The notes: a model not told the origin generated them from the letters alone. Counted from the first letter of the stretch, positions 44,061-53,667 are shown. The stretch is DNA of 64,000 nucleotides from Kluyvera intermedia (GCF_021440345.1 NZ_JAKCNS010000017.1:1-64000); one strand, 5' to 3'. Numbers and translations: made by a program.

Positions 44061-44468
44061 TTAGTTGCCGAGACCTTTACCGGCATCTTTCTCTTCGATG
44101 AGCTCAATTTTGTAGCCGTCAGGATCTTCAACGAAGGCAATAACCGTCGTGCCGCCTTTAACCGGGCCCGCTTCACGAGTGACGTTGCCACCGTTGTTAC
44201 GGATGCGCTCACAGGCTTCTGCAGCATTGTCCACGCTCAGGGCAATATGGCCATAGGCGGTGCCGAGGTCATATTTATCCACGCCCCAGTTATAGGTCAG
44301 CTCGATAACCGCTTCGTCACTCTCTTCGCCATAACCGACGAAGGCCAGAGAGTATTTGTATTCGGTATTTTCGCTGGTACGCAGCAGCTTCATGCCCAGC
44401 ACGTTGGTGTAAAACTCGATGGAGCGTTGCAGGTCGCCAACGCGCAGCATGGTATGCAGTAAACGCAT
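44061..44468 (-). CDS. gloA: Glyoxalase I
   Basis: This is a lactoylglutathione lyase that turns the methylglyoxal-glutathione adduct into S-lactoylglutathione. Length is 135 residues. The nickel ligands are visible: His in MRLLHTML, Glu in EAVIELTYN, His in AYGHIALSV and Glu in KIELIEEKD. It lies behind nemRA, which detoxify and sense electrophiles including methylglyoxal, and in E. coli it is partly cotranscribed with them. A 10-bp GC-rich hairpin (44506-44529) in the nemA-gloA gap lacks a T-tract, so readthrough is likely. Confidence 0.97.
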   Translation of the reverse strand: MRLLHTMLRVGDLQRSIEFYTNVLGMKLLRTSENTEYKYSLAFVGYGEESDEAVIELTYNWGVDKYDLGTAYGHIALSVDNAAEACERIRNNGGNVTREAGPVKGGTTVIAFVEDPDGYKIELIEEKDAGKGLGN

Positions 44469-44539
44469 GATATCCCTCGTCCTAACTTATGAATAATGTC
44501 CTAGTATAGCGGCGGATGACCGCCGCTATCAATGAAGGA

Positions 44540-45637
44540 TCACAGCGTAGGGTAGTCGGTATAGCCTTCCGCGCCGCCGCCGTAGAAGCTTTCCGGGTGC
44601 TGTGGGTTCAGCTCGGATTTATGCTGCAGGCGGGCAACCAGATCCGGGTTGGCGATATATGCGCGGCCAAAGGCAACGGCATCGATTAAACCTTTTTCGA
44701 TCAGATCTTCGGCTTTTTCCGGCGTGTAGGCGCCGGCACCGATAATCGGTCCATGGAAACGGGCGCGGACTTTTGCACGGAACGCTTCGCTGTACGGTTC
44801 GCCGCCAGCCCAGTCTGGCTCGGACATATGCAGGTAAGCAATACCGCGTTTGCCCAGTTCTTCAATTAAATACAGCGCATCGGCTTCTTCGTTCGGGCCG
44901 TTATCGACGTTCTGGAAGCTGCCAATTGGGGAAACGCGGATACCAATACGATCGGCACCCCATTCTTTAATCCCGGCATCAACCACTTCCAGCACCAGAC
45001 GCGCGCGATTTTCTACGCTGCCGCCGTACTGGTCGGTACGATGGTTAGAAGAAGGGGACAGGAATTGGTGCAGCAGGTAGCCGTGAGCAGAATGCAGCTC
45101 AACCAGATCAAAGCCAGCTTCGCGGGCATTGGCGATAGCCTGACGGAAATCGTTAACGATACCCGGAATTTCGCTGGTTTCCAGCGCACGCGGCATAGAG
45201 GTATCTACGCGGATGGCATGGCCGTTTTCATCGCGCAGGGAGGTGCGGGTATTCGCGCTGAGTGCGGATGGCGCGACCGGTGCTTCACCGTTTGGCTGCA
45301 GGGTATTATGGGAAATACGCCCGGTGTGCCACAACTGTACGGCGATACGGCCGTTTTCAGCGTGTACGCCAGCGGTAATTTTCTTCCATGCGGCGATTTG
45401 TTCCGGGCTGTGCAGTCCCGGTGCGCCCTGGTAGCCTTTGGCCTGAGCAGAGACCTGGGTTGCTTCGGAGATGATCAGACCGGAGCTGGCGCGCTGGCGG
45501 TAGTATTCGCCCATCAGCGGAGTAGGAATATCGCCCGGGACGATGCTACGTAGACGTGTCAGCGGGGCCATAAACACGCGGTTCGGGGCGGTAACCGCAC
45601 CCACTTTCAGTGGGGTAAACAGTTTTTCTTGCGACAT
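44540..45637 (-). CDS. nemA: N-ethylmaleimide reductase NemA
   Basis: This is an FMN-dependent old-yellow-enzyme family reductase that reduces N-ethylmaleimide, nitrate esters, nitroaromatics and other electrophiles. Length is 365 residues as in E. coli. The family features APLTRLRS near residue 25, the active-site [14 protein letters not shown] near 180 and the C-terminal FMN-binding [12 protein letters not shown] and [11 protein letters not shown] are present. I start at 45637 ([10 protein letters not shown]) with AGGAG ahead; the frame extends to 45793 inside nemR. It is probably cotranscribed with nemR. Confidence 0.96.
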   Translation of the reverse strand: MSQEKLFTPLKVGAVTAPNRVFMAPLTRLRSIVPGDIPTPLMGEYYRQRASSGLIISEATQVSAQAKGYQGAPGLHSPEQIAAWKKITAGVHAENGRIAVQLWHTGRISHNTLQPNGEAPVAPSALSANTRTSLRDENGHAIRVDTSMPRALETSEIPGIVNDFRQAIANAREAGFDLVELHSAHGYLLHQFLSPSSNHRTDQYGGSVENRARLVLEVVDAGIKEWGADRIGIRVSPIGSFQNVDNGPNEEADALYLIEELGKRGIAYLHMSEPDWAGGEPYSEAFRAKVRARFHGPIIGAGAYTPEKAEDLIEKGLIDAVAFGRAYIANPDLVARLQHKSELNPQHPESFYGGGAEGYTDYPTL

Positions 45638-45650
45638 GGTGACTCCTGAG

Positions 45651-45665
45651 TAGACCGGTCGTCTA
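45651..45665. promoter_or_regulatory. Second NemR-like palindrome, nemR-nemA gap
   Basis: TAGAC-CGGTC-GTCTA shares both arms of the nemR upstream operator, with a five-base instead of six-base spacer. It lies 14 bases before the nemA start. Confidence 0.5.
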
Positions 45666-45693
45666 GTGGTATAATAAATAAAAACGCCGGTGA

Positions 45694-46290
45694 TTAGTCC
45701 GGCGCGGAAATCAGATTCCTGACATGCGTCAGCGCGCTTTCGAGCGGGGCAGAGCTGCGAGCCATTTTGGCTTGCAAATTTGCACCGAGCCACAGTGAGT
45801 AAAGAACCTGTGCGGTGGCGTCGGCCTCACCGATAAACTTCAGGCAACCTTCACGGCGGCCATTTTCCAGCGCTTGTGCCAGCAGAGCCATAATCTGGTT
45901 GGCACCTTTATTCATTTCAGCGCGCATATCTTCGGAAAGATCGCACACTTCAGCCGAGAGCTTTACGGTTAAACACCCGCTAATCAATCCCTGCTGGCAA
46001 AACTGGGTGAGCGTGTGCTGGTAGTAATCCAGCAGGCGGTCGCGGTAGTTACCGGCACCTTGCGTAAAGTGCTGAACCAGACGCAGATGGTAATCGGCAA
46101 AGTGCCGTTCCAGCATCGCCACGCCAAACGCCTCTTTTGAACGGAAATAGTGATAGAACGATCCCTTCGGGACTTCCGCCGTTTTCAGCAGTTCGCTCAG
46201 ACCCATTCCGGTAAAGCCCCGGTGCATGCAAAGACGCTCGCCGGTTGCCAGAATGTGTTCACGGGTATCATGTTCAATTGATTTGCTCAT
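45694..46290 (-). CDS. nemR: TetR-family electrophile sensor NemR
   Basis: This repressor of nemRA and gloA is released when reactive cysteines are oxidised by bleach or modified by methylglyoxal, quinones or N-ethylmaleimide. It has 198 residues with helix-turn-helix near 25-50 ([20 protein letters not shown]). Cysteines at [24 protein letters not shown] and EGCLKF are available for sensing; the E. coli redox Cys near residue 106 is represented by ISGCLTVK. I start at 46290 to match the E. coli N-terminus; the ribosome site is weak. A perfect operator palindrome lies just upstream. Confidence 0.94.
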   Translation of the reverse strand: MSKSIEHDTREHILATGERLCMHRGFTGMGLSELLKTAEVPKGSFYHYFRSKEAFGVAMLERHFADYHLRLVQHFTQGAGNYRDRLLDYYQHTLTQFCQQGLISGCLTVKLSAEVCDLSEDMRAEMNKGANQIMALLAQALENGRREGCLKFIGEADATAQVLYSLWLGANLQAKMARSSAPLESALTHVRNLISAPD

Positions 46291-46304
46291 GGAACGCACT
46301 GTAA

Positions 46305-46320
46305 TAGACCGATTGGTCTA
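46305..46320. promoter_or_regulatory. NemR operator
   Basis: TAGACC-GATT-GGTCTA is a perfect 6-bp palindrome 15 bases before the nemR start. It is the expected NemR autoregulatory site. Confidence 0.75.
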
Positions 46321-46432
46321 ATGCAACCGAATTTTTGAAAATGATGCCTGAGGCGCACGATGGTGGAGAAAAGTTGCGCCCGGTCGATTAAACGTCTTCA
46401 ATGAGAGTATCACGAGGTAAAAGGGGGCTAAC

Positions 46433-46672
46433 GTGGCGGAGCAACTGGAGTTTTTCCCGGTTCAAAGTCCGTGCCGGGGCATCTGTCAGTCGGATGAGCG
46501 CGGGTTTTGTCGCGGCTGTTTTCGGAGCCGCGATGAGCGCTTTAGCTGGCAAACAATGAGCGATGCGCAAAAACAGGACGTTCTGCGGCTATGCCGTCAG
46601 CGTTTGCTGCGCAAATTACGCGCAGGCAAAGCGCCTGACGCTGAAGAACCTCAGCAACCCTCACTGTTTTAA
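46433..46672 (+). CDS. ydhL: DUF1289 protein YdhL
   Basis: This is a 79-residue protein with four clustered cysteines in CRGICQSDERGFCRGCFR, probably a small metal or iron-sulfur site. Function is unknown. The start is a GTG at 46433 behind a GGGGG-containing stretch. It is divergent from nemR and followed 49 bases later by ydhF. The E. coli homologue has the same length and neighbours. Confidence 0.92.
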   Translation: MAEQLEFFPVQSPCRGICQSDERGFCRGCFRSRDERFSWQTMSDAQKQDVLRLCRQRLLRKLRAGKAPDAEEPQQPSLF

Positions 46673-46721
46673 GCGCAAAAATGCGTATACTCGATGCAAA
46701 TTATTTATTGAGGAAGTGGTT

Positions 46722-47618
46722 ATGGTTCAGCGTATTACCCTGGCGCCGCAGGGCCCGGAATTCTCGCGTTTCGTGATGGGCTACTGGCGTTTGATGGAGT
46801 GGAACATGTCCGCGCGCCAACTGGTGAGCTTTATCGAAGAGCATCTCGATCTTGGCGTGACAACCGTTGACCATGCGGATATCTACGGCGGTTATCAATG
46901 CGAAGCCGCCTTTGGTGAAGCGATGAAGCTCGCACCGCACCTGCGCCAGCGCATGGAAATTGTCACCAAATGTGGCATTGCAACGACCGCTAAACCTGAG
47001 CATGCGCTTGGGCACTACATTACCGATCGCAACCACATCATTCATAGCGCCGAGCAGTCGTTGCGCAATCTGGCGACCGATGTGCTCGATCTGCTGCTGA
47101 TCCATCGTCCGGACCCGTTGATGGATGCCGATGAGGTGGCTCAGGCGTTTCTGACGCTGCACCAGAGCGGGAAAGTGCGCCACTTCGGCGTCTCTAACTT
47201 TACCTCTGCGCAGTTCGCGCTGCTGCAATCACGTTTACCGTTCACGTTGGCGACCAACCAGGTCGAAATCTCCCCAATTCACCAGCCGACGATCCTCGAC
47301 GGTACGCTGGACCAGCTTCAGCAACTGCGCATTCATCCGATGGCCTGGTCTTGCCTTGGCGGCGGTAGTCTGTTCAATGCTAACGAATTCCAGCCGTTAC
47401 GCGATGAGCTGGCGAAGGTGGCGAATGAGCTGAACGCGGGGAGCATCGAGCAAGTGGTGTACGCGTGGGTGATGCGCCTGCCGTCGCAGCCGCTGCCAAT
47501 TATCGGTTCCGGGAAAATTGAGCGTGTACGCTCGGCGATTGTTGCTCTGTCGCTCGATATGACCCGCCAGCAGTGGTTCCGCATTCGTAAAGCCGCATTG
47601 GGATACGACGTCCCGTAA
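46722..47618 (+). CDS. ydhF: Aldo/keto reductase-family oxidoreductase YdhF
   Basis: This is a 298-residue (beta/alpha)8-barrel oxidoreductase, probably NADP-linked. The catalytic Asp-Tyr-Lys-His set is represented by DHADIYGGY and EIVTKCGI; nucleotide-binding residues lie in LPIIGSGKIERV. The substrate is unknown. GAGGAAG precedes ATG 46722. The open frame to 46563 overlaps ydhL and is not coding. In E. coli sodC separates ydhF from ydhK; here they converge directly. Confidence 0.93.
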   Translation: MVQRITLAPQGPEFSRFVMGYWRLMEWNMSARQLVSFIEEHLDLGVTTVDHADIYGGYQCEAAFGEAMKLAPHLRQRMEIVTKCGIATTAKPEHALGHYITDRNHIIHSAEQSLRNLATDVLDLLLIHRPDPLMDADEVAQAFLTLHQSGKVRHFGVSNFTSAQFALLQSRLPFTLATNQVEISPIHQPTILDGTLDQLQQLRIHPMAWSCLGGGSLFNANEFQPLRDELAKVANELNAGSIEQVVYAWVMRLPSQPLPIIGSGKIERVRSAIVALSLDMTRQQWFRIRKAALGYDVP

Positions 47619-47626
47619 TCTTGGTA

Positions 47627-47665
47627 ATGCAGGCGGAAACATCCGCCTGCATCTCTTCTTCTTTT
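47627..47665. terminator. ydhF/ydhK terminator
   Basis: An 11-bp perfect stem (ATGCAGGCGGA/TCCGCCTGCAT) with an AACA loop is followed by a T-rich tail on the + strand. It probably also ends ydhK. Confidence 0.8.
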
Positions 47666-49688
47666 AGGCCGTCTGTTCGGTTAGCGTACCGGGCGTCGGC
47701 GCGGTCTCAAGCTGTGAAAGCGAACAATACAGCCGCCACAAAATAGACGCCAGCTCGCGCGCCGCCGGTTGATGATGGTGAGAGAGCGTGTCGCAAATGC
47801 GTTGAAGCTCCAGCAACGTCGCGGCCAGCGGCCGTTGCTGTACCCCGCGTTCACTCATGACGTCCCGTAACAGACTGATGCACATGTCGCGGACCTGCGA
47901 AAGCGGGTCAGAACGCGCTTCCCATTCGCGTAGCTGCCACACCACGTGTGAACAGTTGAGCAGCACCACTCCCCAACGCAACAACCAACGCCGTGCCTGT
48001 TCGTCCTGGCTGGTACTGAGTTGGCTAACATGATGATAAACCAATGATTCAAACGTATGCTCACTGTTGGCAGGATGCCGGCTCAATTGGTCAACAAAGT
48101 GACGCCGTAACGCCCGAATATGGCGGCGGCTCTTACGGGCATCGGAACCGGGCGTCAGTACGGCAAAGGCCAGCCATGCCAGGCCTACGCCGATGATTTT
48201 CGCCAGGTTATCGTTGAGAAAACCGGCGAAATCATAAACCGGCGGGTTGGTGACGGAGATAAATGAGCCCATAAAGACGATCAGCGAGCCCCACAGCCTG
48301 GCCTGTTTAGGGATTTGCAGCTTAAGTAACTGCATGGTCAGCAGCAGCGGGAATAAGAACAACATAAACTGCCACAGCTCGCTGATTTGCACCATCAGGC
48401 CAAACTTCACGCCAAAACTGAAAATGGACAGCAGGATCAGCGTACGCATCAACAGGGTAAGTGAACTAAACGGCGACGGCACGTTGGAATAGAGCACACA
48501 GCAGATGGCGGCGAGCGTTAACGCTGCCGCACCGGACTCCCATTGGGTGCTAATGCTGAGCGCGCCCACGCTCACCAGGGCGAAGAAAGTACGCATCCCG
48601 CTCCATGCGGCTTCGATGTGATCGGTATGGCGCATCAGCGCGGGGGCTGCGGGGACTGAAAACTCGGTCACCGCGGTGGCATTTTCCAGCCGTTGTAACC
48701 AATGGCTGGTGGTGAGGTAGAGGCGGCAAAAATAACGCAGCCGATGCCAGAAGGCGTGGTGGCGATAATTTTGCGGATCACGCGGTGCCAGCGGAGCGAT
48801 GATGCGGGCAACGGTATAAGCATCGCAGTTGGGTTTGGCTAGCGCCGGGAGCAATTCCTCCAGTACTGGACGAATATTCTCTGGTGCGTCGGGCCAGTTC
48901 ATCATCAGGCGGCGTAGGCTTGAAATAACGCTAGTCAGGCGTAGCTGTTGGTGAAGGAGATAGTTGAGCAACGTATTCTGCCGACGTAACCGATAGTGGC
49001 TCCAGAAGGCCTGAATACGCAGCAGATTCATGGTCAGGATCTGGCTGATAACGCTTTGATGAGCGGTACGCATGGCATCGGTTGTCACCTGCTGCCACAG
49101 TAAGCTGGCGTGCTCGAGTAAACGCGCATGCATATTTTTCAGCGCGGTCAATAGGGCGCTGCCGTCGGAGGTGCTGGGCAGGATCATCATCATCAGGCCA
49201 CCGCACAGTATTCCGACAATGACCTCACAAACGCGGGCCTGGGCGATTTCCCACAGTTGGGTCGCATCAACGGCATTAATGATGGGAAAGGCAATAATTG
49301 CGCAGGTGTAACCCGCTAGCTGGAAAGCGTAGGCGACGTTATTGGTGTACATCGCGCAGGCCCAGGTGCAGAAAGCTAGCCAGCCTGACATGGCAAATAA
49401 AAATAACCAGGGTTCAGTCAGCGTGTGTCCGGCGATGAGTAGCGCGGCGCTGGCACCGAGCAGGCTACCGGCAATACGCCCGAGGCTTTTACTGATAACG
49501 CCGCCGACGGTAGGAAAACTGACCACGGCGGCCGACGTCAAGGCCCAATATGGCTCATCAAGATTCAGCCCGTAGGCAATGCTGAGCGCCAGACACATGG
49601 CAATGGCGTTACGTAACGCATAGCGCCACTGCGCTGGCGTGGCTTTAACCCAGGGCAAAGATTTCCAGGTCAAAGCGGGCAGGATCAT
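47664..49688 (-). CDS. ydhK: FUSC-family inner-membrane efflux subunit YdhK
   Basis: This is a 674-residue membrane protein of the aromatic-acid exporter (AaeB/FUSC) family. Two membrane bundles (about residues 25-170 and 350-500) alternate with cytoplasmic helical domains. It is the pump partner of the membrane-fusion protein YdhJ. In E. coli ydhIJK is a SlyA target. Its start overlaps the ydhJ stop by four bases. Substrate is unknown. Confidence 0.95.
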   Translation of the reverse strand: MILPALTWKSLPWVKATPAQWRYALRNAIAMCLALSIAYGLNLDEPYWALTSAAVVSFPTVGGVISKSLGRIAGSLLGASAALLIAGHTLTEPWLFLFAMSGWLAFCTWACAMYTNNVAYAFQLAGYTCAIIAFPIINAVDATQLWEIAQARVCEVIVGILCGGLMMMILPSTSDGSALLTALKNMHARLLEHASLLWQQVTTDAMRTAHQSVISQILTMNLLRIQAFWSHYRLRRQNTLLNYLLHQQLRLTSVISSLRRLMMNWPDAPENIRPVLEELLPALAKPNCDAYTVARIIAPLAPRDPQNYRHHAFWHRLRYFCRLYLTTSHWLQRLENATAVTEFSVPAAPALMRHTDHIEAAWSGMRTFFALVSVGALSISTQWESGAAALTLAAICCVLYSNVPSPFSSLTLLMRTLILLSIFSFGVKFGLMVQISELWQFMLFLFPLLLTMQLLKLQIPKQARLWGSLIVFMGSFISVTNPPVYDFAGFLNDNLAKIIGVGLAWLAFAVLTPGSDARKSRRHIRALRRHFVDQLSRHPANSEHTFESLVYHHVSQLSTSQDEQARRWLLRWGVVLLNCSHVVWQLREWEARSDPLSQVRDMCISLLRDVMSERGVQQRPLAATLLELQRICDTLSHHHQPAARELASILWRLYCSLSQLETAPTPGTLTEQTA

Positions 49689-50545
49689 GGCTTGTCACCG
49701 AGAATAGAGACGGTGCAGGTGGTCCCGGCGACGAGCAGCGTATCCGCCGTCAGTGAGTCAAATTCAATGCGTACCGGTACGCGCTGTGCTAGCCGCACCC
49801 AGGGAATGGTGGGTTTGATATCCGCAACCAGCGTGCCGTCGGTAGCAAGGCTCTGATCGTGAATCGCGCGGCCAATACTGGATACGTGACCCTGTAACTT
49901 TTTGTTGTCGCTGTATAAAACGATGTCGGCGCGGTCGCCTTCGCGAATATGGCGCAGTTTAGTCTCTTCAAAATAGCCCACGACGTAGAAGGAGTGGCTG
50001 TCTATTAGGGCGAAAACCGGATGACCAATAGCGGCATAGTTGCCTATGCGAGTGGTCAGGTTAGTGACCCAGCCATCAACGGGTGCTTTAACTTCCGTTT
50101 GGTCTAGCTGCCAGCGCGCATGTTCTTGTTCGGCCCTGGCTGCGTCAAAATTGGCCTGCGCTGCTTTCATCGCCATATTGGCCGCATCCAGATCCTCAGC
50201 GGAAATGAAATTTGCCGAAAGCCCCTTGCGGCGTGCGGCTTCATGGCTGGCACGTGAAAGCTCTGAATGCGCTTTTGCAAGTTTGGCATCGGCGTTCATG
50301 AGGGCGATACGCCATGGCGTCGGGTCAATCTGAAACAGCACGTCACCGGCCTTCACGAACTGGTTGTCGCGGACGTTGAGCGCCAGAATACTGCCTGAAA
50401 CCTGGGGAGTAATATCAACCTGCTCCGCGCGAATTTTACCGTCGCGGGTCCACGGTGATTGCATATAGTAATTCCACACCAGCCAGACGGCGAGAATGGC
50501 GAGCGCAGCAATGAGAAGCGTTGAGAAATATTTTATTTTTTTCAT
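49685..50545 (-). CDS. ydhJ: HlyD-family membrane fusion protein YdhJ
   Basis: This is a periplasmic adaptor of 286 residues. An N-terminal anchor ([18 protein letters not shown]) is followed by a biotinyl-lipoyl-like domain ([20 protein letters not shown]), an alpha hairpin, and a beta-barrel region. It would link YdhK to an outer-membrane channel such as TolC. It is the middle gene of ydhI-ydhJ-ydhK, nine bases after ydhI. Confidence 0.95.
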   Translation of the reverse strand: MKKIKYFSTLLIAALAILAVWLVWNYYMQSPWTRDGKIRAEQVDITPQVSGSILALNVRDNQFVKAGDVLFQIDPTPWRIALMNADAKLAKAHSELSRASHEAARRKGLSANFISAEDLDAANMAMKAAQANFDAARAEQEHARWQLDQTEVKAPVDGWVTNLTTRIGNYAAIGHPVFALIDSHSFYVVGYFEETKLRHIREGDRADIVLYSDNKKLQGHVSSIGRAIHDQSLATDGTLVADIKPTIPWVRLAQRVPVRIEFDSLTADTLLVAGTTCTVSILGDKP

Positions 50546-50554
50546 CGGATTACA

Positions 50555-50791
50555 TTACCACCAAACCAAAATCATCAGCGCAAGGCATACCGAGAGCGCA
50601 AAGAAAGAGAGATCCATCAACAATGGATGCCAAATGTCACCGGCATACATCCAGTCTCGTAGGCAGCGGTGGATAATTAGCCAAAACAGGGAACCAAGCA
50701 GGACGGCCTTGAATAATGGGGGAAAATAAATTGAAGCACCGACTACAAGATCTTGTAGTGGTAGTCCTGGGCGATAAAGATTCAATGTCAC
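50555..50791 (-). CDS. ydhI: DUF1656 small membrane protein YdhI
   Basis: This is a 78-residue membrane protein with two hydrophobic helices ([18 protein letters not shown] and [21 protein letters not shown]). DUF1656 proteins regularly accompany FUSC/HlyD efflux pairs (compare AaeX). First gene of the ydhIJK operon, divergent from slyA. Confidence 0.93.
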   Translation of the reverse strand: MTLNLYRPGLPLQDLVVGASIYFPPLFKAVLLGSLFWLIIHRCLRDWMYAGDIWHPLLMDLSFFALSVCLALMILVWW

Positions 50792-50964
50792 AAAAAGAAA
50801 TCCTTTATAATTAATGTGTTATGAACAGAAAATGTGACTTCTTTTGAAATAAATATACATGGTTTGTAACAGTGTAATCCATGGGTCTGGTTTAAGTGCA
50901 CGTGGCAATTCATTTGTTTTGCTAATTTAAATACTGCACACTATTCTAAAATCAGTATAATAAC

Positions 50965-50976
50965 TTAGCAAGCTAA
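50965..50976. promoter_or_regulatory. SlyA box at the slyA promoter
   Basis: TTAGCAAGCTAA is an exact match to the known 12-base SlyA palindrome, lying just before the slyA ribosome site. It supports autoregulation and, given the divergent layout, control of ydhIJK. Confidence 0.88.
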
Positions 50977-50992
50977 TTATAAGGAGATGAAA

Positions 50993-51427
50993 TTGGAATC
51001 GCCATTAGGTTCTGATCTGGCACGGTTGGTGCGCATATGGCGTGCTCTGATTGACCATCGCCTCAAACCTCTGGAACTGACGCAGACGCACTGGGTTACG
51101 CTGCATAATATTCATCAGCTACCACCCGAACAGTCGCAAATCCAACTGGCTAAAGCGATCGGCATTGAGCAGCCGTCTCTGGTACGGACCCTGGACCAAC
51201 TGGAAGAGAAGGGACTGATTTCTCGCCAGACCTGTGCCAGTGACCGTCGCGCCAAGCGTATTAAGTTAACTGAGAAAGCGGAACCGCTGATTCAGGAGAT
51301 GGAAGCGGTGATTAGTCACACTCGCGGCGATATCCTGGCAGGGATCTCTGCTGAAGAACTCGGGATGCTGACCCGGCTTATCCTTAAGCTGGAACACAAT
51401 ATCATCGAACTGCAGTCACGCGACTGA
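50993..51427 (+). CDS. slyA: MarR-family transcriptional regulator SlyA
   Basis: This is a winged-helix regulator of 144 residues that counters H-NS silencing and controls envelope, virulence and efflux genes. The recognition helix lies in [20 protein letters not shown] near residue 60. I choose the TTG at 50993: AAGGAG (50981-50986) is spaced six bases from it, while the in-frame ATG at 50987 abuts the ribosome site and could not be used well. This agrees with the 144-residue enterobacterial protein. Confidence 0.95.
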   Translation: MESPLGSDLARLVRIWRALIDHRLKPLELTQTHWVTLHNIHQLPPEQSQIQLAKAIGIEQPSLVRTLDQLEEKGLISRQTCASDRRAKRIKLTEKAEPLIQEMEAVISHTRGDILAGISAEELGMLTRLILKLEHNIIELQSRD

Positions 51428-51432
51428 TACAT

Positions 51433-51458
51433 AAAACCCGCGAACTCGCGGGTTTTTT
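51433..51458 (+). terminator. slyA terminator
   Basis: A 10-bp stem (AAAACCCGCG/CGCGGGTTTT) with an AACT loop and T-tract begins six bases after the slyA stop. It also faces the end of the diguanylate cyclase gene. Confidence 0.9.
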
Positions 51459-51467
51459 CATTTCCGG

Positions 51468-52829
51468 CTACCTCTGCCACACCTCAACCCGGTTACGTCC
51501 AGCCGCCTTGGCGCGATACATTGCTTCATCCGCCCGTCGGACGCACTCTTCAACGGGTACTGACATATCGACCGCGGTAAATACCCCCATACTGATCGTT
51601 ACCGGCTCAGGAAGTTGATTGTCGCTGCTTTCTCCATCGTGCTGGCTAATCAGCAGGCGGATACGTTCGGCAATAGAGTGCGCCACCTCCGAAGACGTAT
51701 TCACCAGCAGGAGCGCAAACTCTTCACCGCCAATACGCGCAGCGACGTCGTTCTGGCGCACGGAGTTTTTCAGAATGTTGGAGACAAATTGAATGACCTT
51801 ATCGCCTTGCAAATGTCCATATCTGTCGTTGATACGTTTGAAGTGATCGAGATCGCTGACGATAACCGAAACCGGTTGGCCGCTGGCAACAGCGGGTAGC
51901 AGGGCGGTGAATGAGTCATAGAAATAACTGCGGTTATACAGCTGCGTTAACGGGTCGCGGATGGAGTTCTGGTATGAATCAAGATACTTGGCGTTGGACT
52001 GACGATACAGCGTGAAGACATCGCAGAACAACACGAAGATCAAGAACAGCGTCGAGATGGTTTCAAATAAACGCGCCTGATACCAACTGTAGCTGGCGAC
52101 GTTTTCTCCGGCCATCAGCACCAACAGCGTAAATATATAGCAGGAGCAAAAAAATGCACCGCTATACCAGAATACATTACGTAATTGCGTTACGAGCAAA
52201 ATGATTAGCAGGGTGACTATCCAGATCCCTATGAGAGTCCAGATAAATGTTTCTTTCCAGATATGCGTATATCTAAACGTAATATTATCAATAAAATCGA
52301 CATGCAGCGCCAAATTATTGCTTGAATATAACCAGGCCAGGTACATTGCTGCCAGACTAAAAGAAACAATAATAGTTAAGATAGCTAAATGTATTGCGCG
52401 GCTGTGCATCTGCCACTTGCGGATCGCATACAGAATGACAGACGTCACGAATAGGATAGCCATCAGAATGTTGCGGAATGAGAAAAAGATCAGCGCATCA
52501 TTGTAATTAGTTTTATTCAACCCGCCACATAAAAACCACCCGGGATAGCTGTTTAACGTTCCGAGCATCAGCAGCGCCGAGGAGGTGAATGCGCAGGCGA
52601 TAGGCATCAAAAATAGCTGACGTTTATCACATGCATACTTCATGATCATAAACACGGCGATCATGCTATGGAATACCATCAAAAAAATAGTCAGCGTCGG
52701 AAATAAAATAGGGGCTATTGCTGGGACATGACGTATGAAAGTATTAGATAAATGGTTCAGGACAAAAGCCCCAATGAGAGTAATGGCGAGATAAATCAAA
52801 AAACGTCGCAAAGGGAATTTTAAGAGCAT
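51468..52829 (-). CDS. Membrane diguanylate cyclase (MASE4-type sensor, GGDEF)
   Basis: This is a 453-residue inner-membrane enzyme that makes cyclic di-GMP from two GTP. About eight hydrophobic segments (residues 10-265) form a MASE4-like sensor region. The GGDEF domain spans about 285-450, with IVSDLDHFKRINDRYGH, the active-site GGEEF in ARIGGEEFALL, and an RQND inhibitory-site RXXD five residues before it. It should therefore be active and feedback-inhibited. The N-terminal part and upstream DNA are AT-rich. The gene is absent between slyA and slyB in E. coli, so it is an insertion here. Confidence 0.9.
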   Translation of the reverse strand: MLLKFPLRRFLIYLAITLIGAFVLNHLSNTFIRHVPAIAPILFPTLTIFLMVFHSMIAVFMIMKYACDKRQLFLMPIACAFTSSALLMLGTLNSYPGWFLCGGLNKTNYNDALIFFSFRNILMAILFVTSVILYAIRKWQMHSRAIHLAILTIIVSFSLAAMYLAWLYSSNNLALHVDFIDNITFRYTHIWKETFIWTLIGIWIVTLLIILLVTQLRNVFWYSGAFFCSCYIFTLLVLMAGENVASYSWYQARLFETISTLFLIFVLFCDVFTLYRQSNAKYLDSYQNSIRDPLTQLYNRSYFYDSFTALLPAVASGQPVSVIVSDLDHFKRINDRYGHLQGDKVIQFVSNILKNSVRQNDVAARIGGEEFALLLVNTSSEVAHSIAERIRLLISQHDGESSDNQLPEPVTISMGVFTAVDMSVPVEECVRRADEAMYRAKAAGRNRVEVWQR

Positions 52830-52958
52830 ATATGTATCCTATTTACACTAAGCGCTGTCGCTTTGGGCGTCCTGGCCCTATATGCATAATAGTTTACTTG
52901 ACTATCTGTAAAGAAATATTGTTTATGCGCAAATAATAGCAGGGATAAATAGCTTTTA

Positions 52959-52979
52959 TATATTCATCATATGAATATA
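52959..52979. promoter_or_regulatory. AT-rich inverted repeat upstream of the cyclase gene
   Basis: TATATTCAT and ATGAATATA form a perfect 9-bp inverted repeat with a three-base spacer, 130 bases before the cyclase start. Possible operator; its ATTCAT/ATGAAT arms resemble the repeat between comR and bhsA (17209-17231). Confidence 0.4.
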
Positions 52980-53021
52980 GCAATGATGAAAGGCGGGAAT
53001 AAGGTAATGCGAGATGTCATG

Positions 53022-53055
53022 AAAAAGTGTACGTGGTCATAAAAACCACGTACAC
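53022..53055 (-). terminator. slyB terminator
   Basis: On the − strand GTGTACGTGG and CCACGTACAC form a 10-bp stem with a nine-base loop, followed by five T residues. It begins nine bases past the slyB stop. Confidence 0.88.
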
Positions 53056-53063
53056 CGGGAGTC

Positions 53064-53531
53064 TTAACGTGGGGAAACGGTCACCTGGCTACCATTGCTC
53101 GCCATCACGACGCGCTGGCCTGCAGAGAAACGGGTATCGCCCTGTTTCTGGACTACCATGATGGTATTGCCATCATCTTTACGAATTTCCAGTTCGACGC
53201 CCTGGGTTTTGTTCATTGCACCCTGAACGCTCTGGCCAGCTACGCCGCCCGCCACTGCGCCGGCTGCGGTAGCCAGAGAACGCCCGGTACCACCACCGAC
53301 GGTGTTACCCAGGAAACCACCGAGTACTGCACCACCGATAGCACCGATAACGTTGCTATCGTCACCACCTTGAATCTGAACAGGACGTACGTGGACAATT
53401 GTACCGTAAGTCACGTTCTGTACCTGTTTCGCTTCAGAGGCAGAGTAAACATCGCCGGACAGGCCGCTACTGTTGACACATCCAGCCAGGGATAAACCAA
53501 TCATTGAAACAGCCAACACGCGTAACATCAT
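53064..53531 (-). CDS. slyB: Outer-membrane lipoprotein SlyB
   Basis: This is a 155-residue lipoprotein with lipobox SLAGC (Cys18), two glycine-zipper hairpins (about 60-105, GAIGGAVLGGFLGNTVGGG) and a C-terminal beta domain. SlyB forms rings that shelter outer-membrane proteins under PhoPQ stress. I start at ATG 53531, with GGAG ahead; the open frame to 53570 is unsupported. A PhoP-box-like sequence lies upstream. It is divergent from anmK. Confidence 0.95.
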   Translation of the reverse strand: MMLRVLAVSMIGLSLAGCVNSSGLSGDVYSASEAKQVQNVTYGTIVHVRPVQIQGGDDSNVIGAIGGAVLGGFLGNTVGGGTGRSLATAAGAVAGGVAGQSVQGAMNKTQGVELEIRKDDGNTIMVVQKQGDTRFSAGQRVVMASNGSQVTVSPR

Positions 53532-53650
53532 TATGAATCTCCAGTTCACCAGAATTGCCCTCATGAGCATCCCTACTGAACAATTATATGGTATTTGAAC
53601 GACGCGGTCATATACTCCGCATTTATTCGCAAAGAATAATCCGCCCTGGC

Positions 53651-53667
53651 TTAACCAACGCTAAACG
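53651..53667 (-). promoter_or_regulatory. PhoP-box-like repeat upstream of slyB
   Basis: On the − strand CGTTTA-GCGTT-GGTTAA resembles the PhoP direct repeat GTTTA-N5-GTTTA. ATTATTC follows ten bases downstream as a possible -10. slyB is a PhoP target in E. coli and Salmonella. The second half-site is imperfect. Confidence 0.45.

Noticed and set aside
44506-44529. Terminator between nemA and gloA
   Set aside because: The 10-bp GC-rich stem is clear but no T-tract follows on the − strand, so I do not list it as a terminator.
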